DNA from: Sulfurisoma sediminicola
GTDB lineage: Bacteria > Pseudomonadota > Gammaproteobacteria > Burkholderiales > Rhodocyclaceae
Direction: 5' to 3'
Assembly (NCBI RefSeq): GCF_003865015.1
Contig: NZ_BHVV01000006.1
Location: 434,001-498,000, forward strand
DNA: 64,000 nt
Below the pieces are notes generated by a model that worked only from the letters and a program-made list of their open reading frames with translations, made no database searches and had not been told where the DNA came from. The position numbers were made by a program, and so were the translations under genes. Of this stretch, positions 49,435 through 60,009 are shown piece after piece. Position 1 is the first letter of the stretch. Each line of letters begins with the position of its first letter.

Positions 49435-49440
49435 TGCCTC

Positions 49441-50736
49441 TTACTTGCGCTGATCCATCGGCGGAACGACACGGCGCTCGGCACCGGTGTAGAGCTGGCG
49501 CGGCCGGCCGATCTTCTGCTCGGGGTCGCCGATCATCTCGTGCCACTGCGCAATCCAGCCGATGGTCCGCGCCATGGCGAAGATGCCGGTGAACAACTGC
49601 GTCGGGATGCCCAGCGCCTTCTGCACGATGCCGGAGTAGAAGTCGACGTTGGGATAGAGCTTCTTCTCGATGAAGTACTCGTCCTCGAGGGCGATGCGCT
49701 CGAGTTCCATCGCCAGCTTGAACAGCGGGTCGTCGTGCAGGCCGAGTTCGTTGAGCACTTCGTGGCAGGTCTCGCGCATCAGCTTGGCGCGCGGATCGAA
49801 GTTCTTGTAGACGCGGTGGCCGAAACCCATCAGCTTGAAGGAGTCGTTCTTGTCCTTGGCGCGCTTGATGTACTCGGGCACGCGCGAGACGTCGCCGATC
49901 TCTTCCAGCATCTTGAGGCAGGCTTCGTTGGCGCCGCCGTGCGCCGGGCCCCAGAGGCAGGCGATGCCGGCGGCGATGCAGGCGAAGGGGTTGGCGCCGC
50001 TCGATCCGGCCAGGCGCACCGTCGAGGTCGAGGCATTCTGCTCGTGGTCGGCGTGGAGGATCAGGATGCGGTCGAGGGCGCGGGCCAGAACAGGATTCGG
50101 CTCGTAGTCCTCGCAGGGGGTGCCGAACATCATCTTCATGAAGTTGGCCGAGTAGTCCAGCTTGTTGCACGGGTACATGGTCGGCTGGCCGATCGAGTAC
50201 TTATAGGCCATGGCGACGATGGTCGGCATCTTGGCGATCAGGCGCACGGCGGCCGTCAGGCGGTGCTCGGGATTGTTGATGTCGAGCGAGTCGTGGTAGA
50301 AGGCCGACAGCGCGCCGACCATGCCGACCAGCACCGCCATCGGGTGCGAGTCGCGGCGGAAACCCTGCATGAAGCGGGTGATCTGCTCATGCACCATGGT
50401 GTGGCTCTTGACGTCCTGGACCCAGGCCGCCTTCTGCACCGCGTTGGGCAGTTCGCCATGCTTGAGCAGGTAGCAGACTTCCATGAAGTCGCAATGCACC
50501 GCCAGCTCCTCGATGGCATAGCCGCGGTAGAGCAGCTCACCCTTGTCGCCGTCGATGTAGGTGATCGAGGACTTGCACGCCGCGGTCGACATGAAGCCCG
50601 GATCGAAGGTAAAGGCGCCGGTCTTGCCGTAAAGCGAGCGGATGTCGACGACGTCGGGGCCGATGCTGCCGGTCAGTACCGGGAATTCGGTGGTCTTGCC
50701 GTCGAGGGTCAGGGTTGCGATGCGCGGTGCGTTCAT
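49441..50736 (-). CDS. gltA: Citrate synthase
   Basis: The 431-residue type II citrate synthase condenses acetyl-CoA and oxaloacetate. The catalytic His in [10 protein letters not shown], His in G-F-G-H-R-V-Y-K-N and the Asp loop V-D-F-Y-S-G are present. ATG 50736 with AGAGAGG upstream is preferred to an in-frame ATG at 50757. It starts one base after sdhE, as the last gene of the sdh unit. Confidence 0.97.
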   Translation of the reverse strand: MNAPRIATLTLDGKTTEFPVLTGSIGPDVVDIRSLYGKTGAFTFDPGFMSTAACKSSITYIDGDKGELLYRGYAIEELAVHCDFMEVCYLLKHGELPNAVQKAAWVQDVKSHTMVHEQITRFMQGFRRDSHPMAVLVGMVGALSAFYHDSLDINNPEHRLTAAVRLIAKMPTIVAMAYKYSIGQPTMYPCNKLDYSANFMKMMFGTPCEDYEPNPVLARALDRILILHADHEQNASTSTVRLAGSSGANPFACIAAGIACLWGPAHGGANEACLKMLEEIGDVSRVPEYIKRAKDKNDSFKLMGFGHRVYKNFDPRAKLMRETCHEVLNELGLHDDPLFKLAMELERIALEDEYFIEKKLYPNVDFYSGIVQKALGIPTQLFTGIFAMARTIGWIAQWHEMIGDPEQKIGRPRQLYTGAERRVVPPMDQRK

Positions 50737-50737
50737 G

Positions 50738-51019
50738 TCAGTGCCTCTCTGTCGCAAAGGTGTTGAGATTCGGTGTTGCCTGCAGCCGGGCCAGCAGACG
50801 CTGCTGTGCCGGGTCTTCGCTCTGCCTGCGGCCGCTGACCAGTTCCCACAGGTCGTGGTCCTCCTCGGCCAGCAGTCCTTCCATCAAGTCCAGCGTACTT
50901 TCGTCGATATCGTCGCCCACCTCGCCCCAGAAACGCTGGAAGACGATGTCGAGCTCGAGCAGGGCTCGCCGGCAATGCCAGCGGAGCCTTCCGATGCGGA
51001 CGCGGCGTGCTTCGTCCAT
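50738..51019 (-). CDS. sdhE: Succinate dehydrogenase assembly factor (FAD insertion)
   Basis: The 93-residue all-helical protein (YgfY/Sdh5 family) promotes covalent FAD attachment to SdhA. It has the [14 protein letters not shown] form of the family's N-terminal helix and [13 protein letters not shown]. It is four bases after sdhB and one base before gltA. The YgfX-like gene that partners SdhE in Escherichia coli is at 1595 here. Confidence 0.93.
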   Translation of the reverse strand: MDEARRVRIGRLRWHCRRALLELDIVFQRFWGEVGDDIDESTLDLMEGLLAEEDHDLWELVSGRRQSEDPAQQRLLARLQATPNLNTFATERH

Positions 51020-51023
51020 TCTG

Positions 51024-51740
51024 TCAGATTGCCCGCTTGACCATCATCGCCTTGATCTTGCCGATCGCCAGCGTCGGGTTCAGGCCTTTCGGGCAGACGT
51101 CGACGCAGTTCATGATGGTGTGGCAGCGGAACAGGCGATAGGGGTCCTCGAGATTGTCGAGGCGCTCGCTCGTGGCCTGGTCGCGGGTGTCGGCGATGAA
51201 GCGGTAGGCGGCGAGCAGGCCGGCCGGGCCGACGAACTTGTCCGGGTTCCACCAGAACGAGGGGCAGGCGGTCGAGCAGCAGGCGCAGAGGATGCACTCG
51301 TAGAGGCCGTTGAGTTCCTCGCGATCCTCGGGGCTCTGCAGGCGCTCGCGCTCGGGTGGCGGGTCGTTGTTGATGAGGTAGGGCTTGATCGAGTGGTACT
51401 GCTTGAAGAACTGCGTCATGTCCACGATGAGGTCGCGGATCACCGGCAGGCCCGGCAGCGGGCGCAGCACGATCGGTTTGCCCTCGGGGAAGGTATTGAG
51501 GTCGGTGAGGCAGGCCAGGCCGTTCTTGCCGTTGATGTTGAGCGCGTCGGAGCCGCAGACGCCCTCGCGGCAGGAGCGGCGGAAGGAGATGGCGTCGTCC
51601 ACCGCCTTGAGCTTGACCAGCGCGTCGAGCAGCTTGCGGTCGGTGCTGTCCACCTCGACCGAGATGTCCTGCATGTAGGGCTTCTGATCCTTGTCCGGAT
51701 CGTAGCGATAGATCTTGAACTGGAGGGTGCGCGTCGTCAT
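51024..51740 (-). CDS. sdhB: Succinate dehydrogenase iron-sulfur subunit
   Basis: The 238-residue subunit carries the electron path from FAD to quinone. Ligands: [2Fe-2S] in S-C-R-E-G-V-C-G-S-D and L-A-C-L, [4Fe-4S] in C-I-L-C-A-C-C and [3Fe-4S] / second set in C-H-T-I-M-N-C-V-D-V-C-P. It is 16 bases downstream of sdhA. Confidence 0.97.
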   Translation of the reverse strand: MTTRTLQFKIYRYDPDKDQKPYMQDISVEVDSTDRKLLDALVKLKAVDDAISFRRSCREGVCGSDALNINGKNGLACLTDLNTFPEGKPIVLRPLPGLPVIRDLIVDMTQFFKQYHSIKPYLINNDPPPERERLQSPEDREELNGLYECILCACCSTACPSFWWNPDKFVGPAGLLAAYRFIADTRDQATSERLDNLEDPYRLFRCHTIMNCVDVCPKGLNPTLAIGKIKAMMVKRAI

Positions 51741-51756
51741 CGTCGCTCTCTCGATC

Positions 51757-53544
51757 TCAGTAGGCGCGCTTCTTCAGCGCGATGGTTTCGACGGTCAGTG
51801 GGGTCAGCTTCACCGACTTGTAGTCGAGGCGGTTGCCTTCCTTGTACCAGAGGCTGTGCTTGAGCCAGTTCTTGTCGTCGCGTCCGTCCGGGCATTCCGC
51901 CGTGTCGGGGCAGTCGTTGCGGACATGGGCGCCGCGCGATTCCTTGCGCGCCTCGGCCGAAATCATGGTCGACACGGCCACTTCGATCAGGTTGTCGAGT
52001 TCCAGCGCCTCGATGCGCGCGGTGTTGAAGACCTTGGACTTGTCCTTGATCTCGGTGCGCTGCACGTCCTTCTGCACCTCGAGGATCTTCTCTACGCCTT
52101 CCTTGAGCAGGTCGGCGAAGCGGAACACGCCGGCATGCTTTTGCATGGTGCGCTGCATCGCCAGTCGCGTCTCATGCACGTTGGCGCCGTCCTTCTGGCT
52201 GTTGAGGCGATCGACGCGGGCCAGCGCGCGGTCGATCTCCGACTGCGGCAGATCCTTGTGCGCCTTGGGCGACAGCTTGAGCGTCTCCACGGCGGTCTCG
52301 CCGGCCGACTTGCCGAAGACCAGCAGGTCGAGCAGCGAGTTGGTGCCGAGGCGGTTGGCGCCATGCACCGAGGCGCAGGCGCACTCGCCGGCAGCATAGA
52401 AGCCGGGGACGATCTCGTTCTGGCTGCGCTTGCCCGGGATCACGACCTGGCCGTTGTAGTTGGTCGGGATGCCGCCCATCTGGTAGTGGCAGGTCGGCAC
52501 CACCGGGATCGGCTCCTTGATGCAGTCGACGCCGGCGAACTGGATGGCGATCTCGCGGATGCCCGGCAGTCGCTTCATGATGGTGGCCGGGTCGAGGTGG
52601 GTGATGTCGAGCAGGACGAAGTCCTTGTTCGGCCCGCAGCCGCGGCCCTCGTTGATCTCGGTGGTCATCGCGCGCGAGACCACGTCGCGCGAGGCGAGGT
52701 CCTTGGCGTTCGGGGCGTAGCGCTCCATGAAACGCTCGCCTTGCGCATTCCTCAGGATGCCGCCCTCGCCGCGCACGCCCTCGGTGATCAGCACGCCGGC
52801 ACCGGCGACGCCGGTCGGGTGGAACTGCCAGAACTCCATGTCCTCGAGCGGGATGCCGGCGCGCGCCGCGATGCCGAGGCCGTCGCCGGTGTTGATGAAG
52901 GCATTGGTCGAGCTGTAGTAGATGCGCCCCGCCCCGCCCGTGGCGAAGATGGTGGCCTTGGCGTGGAAGACGACGATCTCGCCGGTTTCCATGTCCATGG
53001 CGGTGACGCCGAGCACTTCGCCCTCGGCGTCGCGCACCAGGTCCAGCGCCATCCACTCGACGAAGAACTGGGTGTTGGCCTTGACGTTGCGCTGGTACAT
53101 CGCGTGCAGCATGGCGTGGCCGGTGCGGTCGGCCGCGGCGCAGGAGCGGCGCACCGGCTTCTCGCCGAAGTTCGACATGTGGCCGCCGAAGGGGCGCTGG
53201 TAGATGCGGCCGTTGTCGAGGCGGTCGAAGGGCATGCCGTAGTGCTCGAGCTCGATCACGCACTCGTTGGCCTTCTTGCACATGAACTCGATCGCGTCCT
53301 GGTCGCCGAGCCAGTCGGAGCCCTTGACGGTGTCGTACATGTGCCAGTGCCAGTTGTCTTCCTCGGAATTGCCGAGCGAGGCCGCTACCCCGCCCTGCGC
53401 CGCGACGGTGTGCGAGCGCGTCGGAAAGACCTTGGTGATCACGGCCGTCTTGAAGCCGGACTCGGAGAGCTGGATCGCGGCACGCAGGCCGGCGCCGCCG
53501 GCGCCGACGATGACCGCATCGAATTTGCGAACGGTGGGGTTCAT
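51757..53544 (-). CDS. sdhA: Succinate dehydrogenase flavoprotein subunit
   Basis: The 595-residue subunit oxidises succinate to fumarate. It has the FAD site G-A-G-G-A-G-L, the covalent FAD His45 in R-S-H-T-V-A-A-Q-G-G, the active-site Arg region in S-R-D-V-V-S-R-A and H-G-A-N-R-L-G-T-N-S-L-L-D-L. It is one base downstream of sdhD. Assembly depends on SdhE encoded in the same operon. Confidence 0.97.
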   Translation of the reverse strand: MNPTVRKFDAVIVGAGGAGLRAAIQLSESGFKTAVITKVFPTRSHTVAAQGGVAASLGNSEEDNWHWHMYDTVKGSDWLGDQDAIEFMCKKANECVIELEHYGMPFDRLDNGRIYQRPFGGHMSNFGEKPVRRSCAAADRTGHAMLHAMYQRNVKANTQFFVEWMALDLVRDAEGEVLGVTAMDMETGEIVVFHAKATIFATGGAGRIYYSSTNAFINTGDGLGIAARAGIPLEDMEFWQFHPTGVAGAGVLITEGVRGEGGILRNAQGERFMERYAPNAKDLASRDVVSRAMTTEINEGRGCGPNKDFVLLDITHLDPATIMKRLPGIREIAIQFAGVDCIKEPIPVVPTCHYQMGGIPTNYNGQVVIPGKRSQNEIVPGFYAAGECACASVHGANRLGTNSLLDLLVFGKSAGETAVETLKLSPKAHKDLPQSEIDRALARVDRLNSQKDGANVHETRLAMQRTMQKHAGVFRFADLLKEGVEKILEVQKDVQRTEIKDKSKVFNTARIEALELDNLIEVAVSTMISAEARKESRGAHVRNDCPDTAECPDGRDDKNWLKHSLWYKEGNRLDYKSVKLTPLTVETIALKKRAY

Positions 53545-53545
53545 C

Positions 53546-53887
53546 TCACAGCCTCCAGATCACTTGGATGGCCCAGCCGGCGTAGCCGATCAGGGCGATG
53601 GCCGTCAGGCTGTGCAGGGTCAGGCGGATGCCCGCGGGCTTGACATAGTCCATCCAGATGTCGCGCACGCCGATCCAGGCGTGCCAGCAGAGACTGATGA
53701 TGAACAGGAAGGTGAAGAAGCGGACGAAGCCGTGCGACATCAGGGCGCGCCAGCCCTCCTGCCCATTCACGCCGGCCAGCAGCGCGGCCGCCATGAACAG
53801 CGTATACAGCGCCATCACGATGCCGGTGATGCGCTGCGTCAGCCAGTCCTTGAGCCCGTAATGGGCGCCAACGACGATGCGGTCCAT
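53546..53887 (-). CDS. sdhD: Succinate dehydrogenase membrane anchor subunit
   Basis: The 113-residue protein has three membrane helices and a heme-ligand His in C-W-H-A-W-I-G-V-R-D-I-W-M-D-Y, with W-M-D-Y near the quinone site. It overlaps sdhC by one base. Confidence 0.95.
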   Translation of the reverse strand: MDRIVVGAHYGLKDWLTQRITGIVMALYTLFMAAALLAGVNGQEGWRALMSHGFVRFFTFLFIISLCWHAWIGVRDIWMDYVKPAGIRLTLHSLTAIALIGYAGWAIQVIWRL

Positions 53888-54279
53888 CAGTAGATCCCCA
53901 GTAGTTTGGCGCCGAGAACGGCGGTGAGCGTCAGGCTCACGGCCATCACGGCGATCGATGAGTTGTGCGCCGACACCTTGTCGATGCCGACATGGATGTC
54001 GAGCAGCAGGATGCGCACGCCCATGCAGAAGTGATGCAGGAAGGCCCAGAGCAGACCCACCAGAACCAGTTTGACGAGGATGCAGTCGAAGAACGCCTTG
54101 AACTGGGCATAGGCTTCGGCTGTGGACAGCGACTTGTCGAGCAGCCAGATCAACAGCGGCAGCATCAGGAACAGGCCGATCCCGCTGACACGGTGGAAAA
54201 TCGAGGCGTACCCGGCCAGCGGCAGGCGAATGGCGAAAAGGTTCAGAAACTTGGGTCTTGGCTTGATCAGTTCGGGCAT
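53887..54279 (-). CDS. sdhC: Succinate dehydrogenase cytochrome b556 subunit
   Basis: The 130-residue protein has three membrane helices, the signature S-I-F-H-R-V-S-G-I-G and a heme His in H-H-F-C-M-G-V-R. It is the first gene of sdhCDAB-sdhE-gltA. A TATAAGAC half-site lies 24 bases upstream of its ATG. Confidence 0.95.
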   Translation of the reverse strand: MPELIKPRPKFLNLFAIRLPLAGYASIFHRVSGIGLFLMLPLLIWLLDKSLSTAEAYAQFKAFFDCILVKLVLVGLLWAFLHHFCMGVRILLLDIHVGIDKVSAHNSSIAVMAVSLTLTAVLGAKLLGIY

Positions 54280-54302
54280 CGTCTGCGCCTCACGAGATTT
54301 TG

Positions 54303-54310
54303 TATAAGAC
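54303..54310. promoter_or_regulatory. Candidate GntR half-site upstream of sdhC
   Basis: TATAAGAC is identical to one arm of the gntR-mdh palindrome at 55160-55180. It lies between a TAGAAT-like -10 on the - strand (54328-54333) and sdhC, where binding should repress. Confidence 0.5.
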
Positions 54311-54388
54311 AGGTTGCTGCAAAGAAAAATTCTAGTTATCCAAGCTTACCCGTTTCTTGCACTGCAACAATGCGAAGCATAACAGCCG

Positions 54389-55126
54389 TCAGCCGAGTTC
54401 GTTGAGGTAGCAGTGGTCCTGCGTCAGATAGAGTCCGCGCCGCCATTCCATGGGCTTGTCTCCATAGGTGTAGCTGATGCGTTCGACCGACAGCAGCGGG
54501 CTGCCCTCGGCGACGTGCAGGATCTCGGCGCTGGCGCGATCGGCGGCCACCGCGCGGACCCGTTCGACGGCGCGGATCATGCGCACGCCGAAGCGCGATT
54601 CGAGGAGGGTATAGAAGGAGTCTTGCGCGTCCTTCATCATCTCGAGGTTGAGGCCGGCGAAGGTCTCGCCGGGCAGGTAGATTTCATCGGCGACGACGGC
54701 CTTGCCGGCGAATTCGAGGACGCGGCGCACGATCACGATCGGCTCGCCGACTTTCAGTTCGAGCGCCCGCGCCGCCTCGGGGCCGGCCTTGGCGCGCCAG
54801 CATTCGAGCGGGACGCTGCGCGCAGGTTCGATGATGCCGGAGAGCGGCACCAGGCGCAGGAAGCGGAAGAAGGCGCGCGGGTCGTTGTGCGTTGCAACGA
54901 AAGTACCCTTGCCCTGGCGGCGCAACAGCAGGTTTTCGGCCGCGAGTTCGTCGATGGCCTTGCGTACGGTACCCTGGCTCACGTTGAAGCGGGTGGCCAG
55001 TTCCATCTCGCTCGGAATCAGCTCGCCGGGGCGCCACTCGCCGGCCTCAAGGGCTTGAACGAGAAGGCTCTTTATCTGGCGATAGAGCGGGCTGTAGGTG
55101 GGGGATTCGCTCGACATCGGCGGCAT
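54389..55126 (-). CDS. GntR family regulator with UTRA domain
   Basis: The 245-residue HutC-type regulator has an N-terminal winged helix (Y-R-Q-I-K-S-L-L, G-E-L-I-P-S-E-M-E-L-A-T-R-F-N-V-S-Q-G-T-V-R-K-A-I-D-E-L) and a UTRA ligand domain (V-V-A-D-E-I-Y-L-P and M-E-W-R-R-G-L-Y-L). It lies between the sdh and mdh-acnB arms. A TATAAGAC motif next to both suggests it controls the TCA locus and itself. The effector may be a TCA intermediate, which is inference. ATG 55126 or 55117. Confidence 0.88.
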   Translation of the reverse strand: MPPMSSESPTYSPLYRQIKSLLVQALEAGEWRPGELIPSEMELATRFNVSQGTVRKAIDELAAENLLLRRQGKGTFVATHNDPRAFFRFLRLVPLSGIIEPARSVPLECWRAKAGPEAARALELKVGEPIVIVRRVLEFAGKAVVADEIYLPGETFAGLNLEMMKDAQDSFYTLLESRFGVRMIRAVERVRAVAADRASAEILHVAEGSPLLSVERISYTYGDKPMEWRRGLYLTQDHCYLNELG

Positions 55127-55159
55127 TCAAGCACAAAATTTTACTATCGTCTATAGGTA

Positions 55160-55180
55160 GTCTTATAGCTTTTATAAGAC
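55160..55180. promoter_or_regulatory. Candidate operator between gntR and mdh
   Basis: GTCTTATA (55160-55167), five bases, TATAAGAC (55173-55180): a perfect 8-bp palindrome. A related GTCTATAG occurs at 55149-55156 and an ATAAGATAC at 55181-55189. It lies upstream of the mdh -35 and in front of gntR. The same half-site is upstream of sdhC. Confidence 0.65.
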
Positions 55181-55192
55181 ATAAGATACTTA

Positions 55193-55222
55193 TTGACACA
55201 GTGCAATATTCGCGGCTATGAT
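55193..55222 (+). promoter_or_regulatory. mdh promoter
   Basis: TTGACA (55193-55198), 18 bases, TATGAT (55217-55222). The operator palindrome lies 13 bases before the -35. The mdh ATG is 76 bases after the -10. Confidence 0.65.
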
Positions 55223-55297
55223 CACCGACAGCTTTCATGGCTCAACAGCCGCCACCCCGACCCTAACCCGCCACTTCACCCGTCTAGGAGTTTTCTC

Positions 55298-56287
<990 letters not shown>

Positions 56288-56303
56288 TTCCGGCGTCGGC
56301 AGG

Positions 56304-57317
56304 ATGAATGCACAGCACCTCCATCCCGCCGACGTGCTGTACGCCGGCAGCAAGCCGTTTCCCGCGCTCGCCGCCTGCGAGCACTACGCCGGCTCGGAAA
56401 AGCTGATCCGCAAGTCGCTCGACCTGCAGAACGAACTGGGGCCGCTTTTCGACATCACCGCCGACTGCGAGGATGGTGCGCCCGCCGGCTTTGAGCTCGC
56501 CCACGCCACGATGATCGCGGCGCTGATCAACGACCCCGCCAATCGCCATGACCGCCTCGGCGCCCGCGTGCATGACGTGCGCCACCCGCTGTGGCGCGAG
56601 GAACTGGAAGCCATCGTCGGCCGGGCGGGCGAGCGCGTGGCCTATGTGGTCTTCCCCAAGCCCGAGTGCGCCGACGATGCGCTGGAGCAAATCACGGCGC
56701 TCGACGAACTGCGCGACCGCTACGGTATCCACCGCGAAATCCCGGTGCATGTCCTGATCGAAACCCACGGCGCCTTGCGCGAGGCTTGGCAGATCGCTGC
56801 CCTGCCCCACGTCGAGTCGATCGATTTCGGCCTGATGGACTTCGTTTCCGCGCATCACGGCGCGATTCCCGGTAGCGCCATGAAATCGCCGGGACAATTC
56901 ACCCATCCGCTGGTCGCCCGCGCCAAGGCCGAGATCGCCGCGGCCGCGCTTGGCAACGGCGTCGTGCCGACGCACAACGTCAGCACCGAGCTGACCGACA
57001 TGGACGCCGTGCGGGCCGATGCACGCCGCGCCCGCCTCGAGTTCGGTTACCTGCGCATGTGGAGCATCCACCCGGCGCAGATCAGTTCCATCGTCGAGGC
57101 GATGCGCCCCGATTTTGCCGAGGCGATCGAGGCCGCCGCAATCCTCGTCGCTGCACAGGATGCCGCCTGGGGCCCGATCCGTTTCGGTGGCCGCCTGCAC
57201 GACCGCGCCTCCTACCGCTATTACTGGAACCTCCTTTGTCAGGCGCAGTCGACCGGATGCCAGCTGCCGGTCGACGTGCGCCAGCGATTCTTCCCCCAAC
57301 CCCCACAGCCCCACTAA
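56304..57317 (+). CDS. HpcH/HpaI aldolase / CitE-like lyase
   Basis: The 337-residue TIM-barrel protein resembles CitE and malyl-CoA lyases, with [11 protein letters not shown] (metal site), [10 protein letters not shown] and S-I-H-P-A-Q. Mg-dependent C-C cleavage of a beta-hydroxyacyl substrate is expected, but the exact one is unknown. No citrate lyase alpha or gamma subunits are nearby. It lies between mdh and acnB, 16 bases from each. Confidence 0.85.
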   Translation: MNAQHLHPADVLYAGSKPFPALAACEHYAGSEKLIRKSLDLQNELGPLFDITADCEDGAPAGFELAHATMIAALINDPANRHDRLGARVHDVRHPLWREELEAIVGRAGERVAYVVFPKPECADDALEQITALDELRDRYGIHREIPVHVLIETHGALREAWQIAALPHVESIDFGLMDFVSAHHGAIPGSAMKSPGQFTHPLVARAKAEIAAAALGNGVVPTHNVSTELTDMDAVRADARRARLEFGYLRMWSIHPAQISSIVEAMRPDFAEAIEAAAILVAAQDAAWGPIRFGGRLHDRASYRYYWNLLCQAQSTGCQLPVDVRQRFFPQPPQPH

Positions 57318-57333
57318 TCGAGAGGAAATCACC

Positions 57334-59919
57334 ATGCTCGAAGCCTACCGTGCCCATGTCGCCGAGCGCGCCGCGCTGGGCATCCCGCCCCTGCCCCTGA
57401 CCAAACAGCAGACCGTCGACCTCGTCGCGCTGCTGCAGGCCCCGCCCAAGGGCGAGGAAGCCTTTCTCGTCGACCTCATCACCCACCGCGTGCCGGCCGG
57501 CGTGGACGACGCCGCCAAGGTCAAGGCCGAGTTTCTCCAAAAAGTCGGTGCTGGCGCCACGGCGTGCCCGCTGATCTCGCGCACCAAGGCCACCGAACTG
57601 CTCGGCACCATGCTCGGCGGCTACAACGTCAAGCCGCTGATCGACCTGCTCGACGACGCCGAGTGCGGCAAGACGGCAGCCGAGGCGCTGAAGAAGACGC
57701 TGCTGATGTTCGACTTCTTCCACGACGTCGCCGACAAGGCCAAGGCGGGCAATGCCAACGCCAAGTCCGTGATGCAATCATGGGCCGACGCCGAGTGGTT
57801 CACCTCGCGCCCCGACGTGCCGAAGAAAATCAGCGTCACCGTTTTCAAGGTCACCGGCGAGACCAACACCGACGATCTCTCGCCCGCACCCGACGCCTGG
57901 AGCCGCCCCGACATTCCGCTGCACGCGCTGGCCATGCTCAAGAACGCGCGGGAAGGCATCACGCCCGAGAAGCCGGGCGAGCGCGGCCCGATGAAGCTGA
58001 TCGAAGAACTGAAGAAGAAGGGCCACCCCGTCGCCTATGTCGGCGACGTCGTCGGCACCGGCTCCTCGCGCAAGTCGGCGACCAACTCGGTGCTGTGGTG
58101 GACCGGCGACGACATCCCCTTCGTGCCGAACAAGCGCTACGGCGGCTACTGCCTCGGCGGCAAGATTGCGCCGATCTTCTTCAACACCCAGGAAGACGCC
58201 GGCGCCCTGCCCATCGAATGCGACGTCACCCAGCTCGACATGGGCGACGTCATCGACATCTATCCCTACGACAAGAAAGTCGAGAAGAACGGCGCCGTCG
58301 TCTCCACCTTCGACTACAAATCCGAAGTGCTGCTCGACGAAGTGCGCGCCGGCGGCCGCATCAACCTGATCATCGGCCGCGGCCTCACCACCCGGGCGCG
58401 CGAGGCGCTGGGCCTGCCCGTCTCCACCCTGTTCCGCCTGCCCAAGCCGCCGGTCGATAGCGGCAAGGGCTACACCGTGGCACAGAAGATGGTCGGTCGC
58501 GCCTGCGGCCTGCCCGAGGGCAAGGGCGTTCGCCCCGGCACCTATTGCGAGCCGCGCATGACCAGCGTCGGCAGCCAGGACACCACCGGCCCGATGACCC
58601 GCGACGAACTCAAGGATCTCGCCTGCCTCGGCTTCTCGGCCGACCTGGTGATGCAGTCCTTCTGCCACACCGCCGCCTATCCCAAGCTGGTCGACGTCAA
58701 GACCCACCGCACGCTGCCGAGCTTCATCACCGCCCGCGGCGGCATCTCGCTCAAGCCCGGCGACGGCGTGATCCATAGCTGGCTCAACCGCTTCCTGCTG
58801 CCGGACACCGTCGGCACCGGCGGCGACTCGCACACCCGCTTCCCCATCGGCATTTCCTTCCCCGCCGGTTCGGGCCTCGTCGCCTTCGCCGCGGCGACCG
58901 GCGTGATGCCGCTGGACATGCCGGAGTCGGTGCTGGTGCGCTTCAAGGGATCGCTTCAGCCCGGCATCACCCTGCGCGACATGGTCAACGCCATTCCCTA
59001 CCAGGCCATCAAGCAGGGCCTGCTGACCGTCGCCAAGCAGGGCAAGAAGAACATCTTCTCCGGTCGCATCCTCGAGATCGAGGGCCTGCCGGACCTCAAG
59101 GTCGAGCAGGCCTTCGAGCTCACCGACGCTTCGGCCGAGCGTTCCGCCGCCGGCTGCACCGTGCGCCTGAACAAAGAGCCCATCGTCGAGTACATGCGTT
59201 CCAACATCACCCTGATGAAGTGGATGATCGCCGAGGGCTACGAGGACAAGCGGGCCCTGTCCCGCCGCATCAAGGCCATGGAGGAATGGATCGCCAACGG
59301 CACCCTGCTGCAGCCGGACGCCGACGCCGAGTACGCCGCCGTGATCGAGATCGACATGAGCGAGATCACCGAGCCGCTGCTGGCCTGCCCCAACGACCCG
59401 GACGACGTGAAGACGCTCTCGGCGGTGGCCGGCGACAAGATCGACGAGGTCTTCATCGGCAGCTGCATGACCAACATCGGCCACTTCCGCGCCGCCGGCA
59501 AGGTGCTCGACGGCAAGAGCGACATTCCGACGCGGCTGTGGATCGCCCCGCCGACCAAGATGGACGCGATGATCCTCAACGAGGAAGGCTACTACTCGGT
59601 GCTCGGCAAGTCCGGCGCGCGCATGGAAATGCCGGGCTGCAGCCTGTGCATGGGCAACCAGGCGCAGGTCAGGAAGGGCAGCACGGCGGTGTCGACCTCG
59701 ACGCGCAACTTCCCCAACCGGCTCGGCATCGATACCCGCGTCTATCTTTCGTCGGCCGAACTGGCCGCGGTCTGCGCGCTGATGGGCAGGATCCCCACCA
59801 ACGCCGAGTACCAGGAGCGCGTGCAGGCCGTCAATGCCAAGGCGGCAGACGTCTATCGCTACATGAACTTCGACCAGATCGCCGAGTTCAAGGAAGTGGC
59901 GGATACCGTCACCGTCTGA
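57334..59919 (+). CDS. acnB: Aconitate hydratase B
   Basis: The 861-residue [4Fe-4S] enzyme isomerises citrate to isocitrate. Cluster ligands are visible in G-S-C-M-T-N-I-G-H and G-C-S-L-C-M-G-N, and the N-terminal HEAT-like domain is typical of Acn[13 protein letters not shown] is a C-terminal landmark. GAGAGGAAA precedes the ATG. It is followed by a strong terminator. Confidence 0.96.
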   Translation: MLEAYRAHVAERAALGIPPLPLTKQQTVDLVALLQAPPKGEEAFLVDLITHRVPAGVDDAAKVKAEFLQKVGAGATACPLISRTKATELLGTMLGGYNVKPLIDLLDDAECGKTAAEALKKTLLMFDFFHDVADKAKAGNANAKSVMQSWADAEWFTSRPDVPKKISVTVFKVTGETNTDDLSPAPDAWSRPDIPLHALAMLKNAREGITPEKPGERGPMKLIEELKKKGHPVAYVGDVVGTGSSRKSATNSVLWWTGDDIPFVPNKRYGGYCLGGKIAPIFFNTQEDAGALPIECDVTQLDMGDVIDIYPYDKKVEKNGAVVSTFDYKSEVLLDEVRAGGRINLIIGRGLTTRAREALGLPVSTLFRLPKPPVDSGKGYTVAQKMVGRACGLPEGKGVRPGTYCEPRMTSVGSQDTTGPMTRDELKDLACLGFSADLVMQSFCHTAAYPKLVDVKTHRTLPSFITARGGISLKPGDGVIHSWLNRFLLPDTVGTGGDSHTRFPIGISFPAGSGLVAFAAATGVMPLDMPESVLVRFKGSLQPGITLRDMVNAIPYQAIKQGLLTVAKQGKKNIFSGRILEIEGLPDLKVEQAFELTDASAERSAAGCTVRLNKEPIVEYMRSNITLMKWMIAEGYEDKRALSRRIKAMEEWIANGTLLQPDADAEYAAVIEIDMSEITEPLLACPNDPDDVKTLSAVAGDKIDEVFIGSCMTNIGHFRAAGKVLDGKSDIPTRLWIAPPTKMDAMILNEEGYYSVLGKSGARMEMPGCSLCMGNQAQVRKGSTAVSTSTRNFPNRLGIDTRVYLSSAELAAVCALMGRIPTNAEYQERVQAVNAKAADVYRYMNFDQIAEFKEVADTVTV

Positions 59920-59934
59920 AACCTGCCGCTCGGG

Positions 59935-59969
59935 AAGGCCCGCCAGGCTCGGCCTGCGCGGGCCTTTTT
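59935..59969 (+). terminator. Intrinsic terminator after acnB
   Basis: AAGGCCCGC (59935-59943) and GCGGGCCTT (59958-59966) form a 9-bp stem with an inner AGGC/GCCT hairpin, followed by TTTTT (59965-59969). It ends mdh-CitE-acnB. Confidence 0.88.
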
Positions 59970-60009
59970 CTTTCCGGAATCGAGTATTGGAACGAGCGGC
60001 AGCGGCTGC

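Noticed and set aside
51715-53643. A 642-residue open frame opposite sdhA and sdhB
   Set aside because: sdhA and sdhB are unambiguous; the opposite frame has no recognisable domain.
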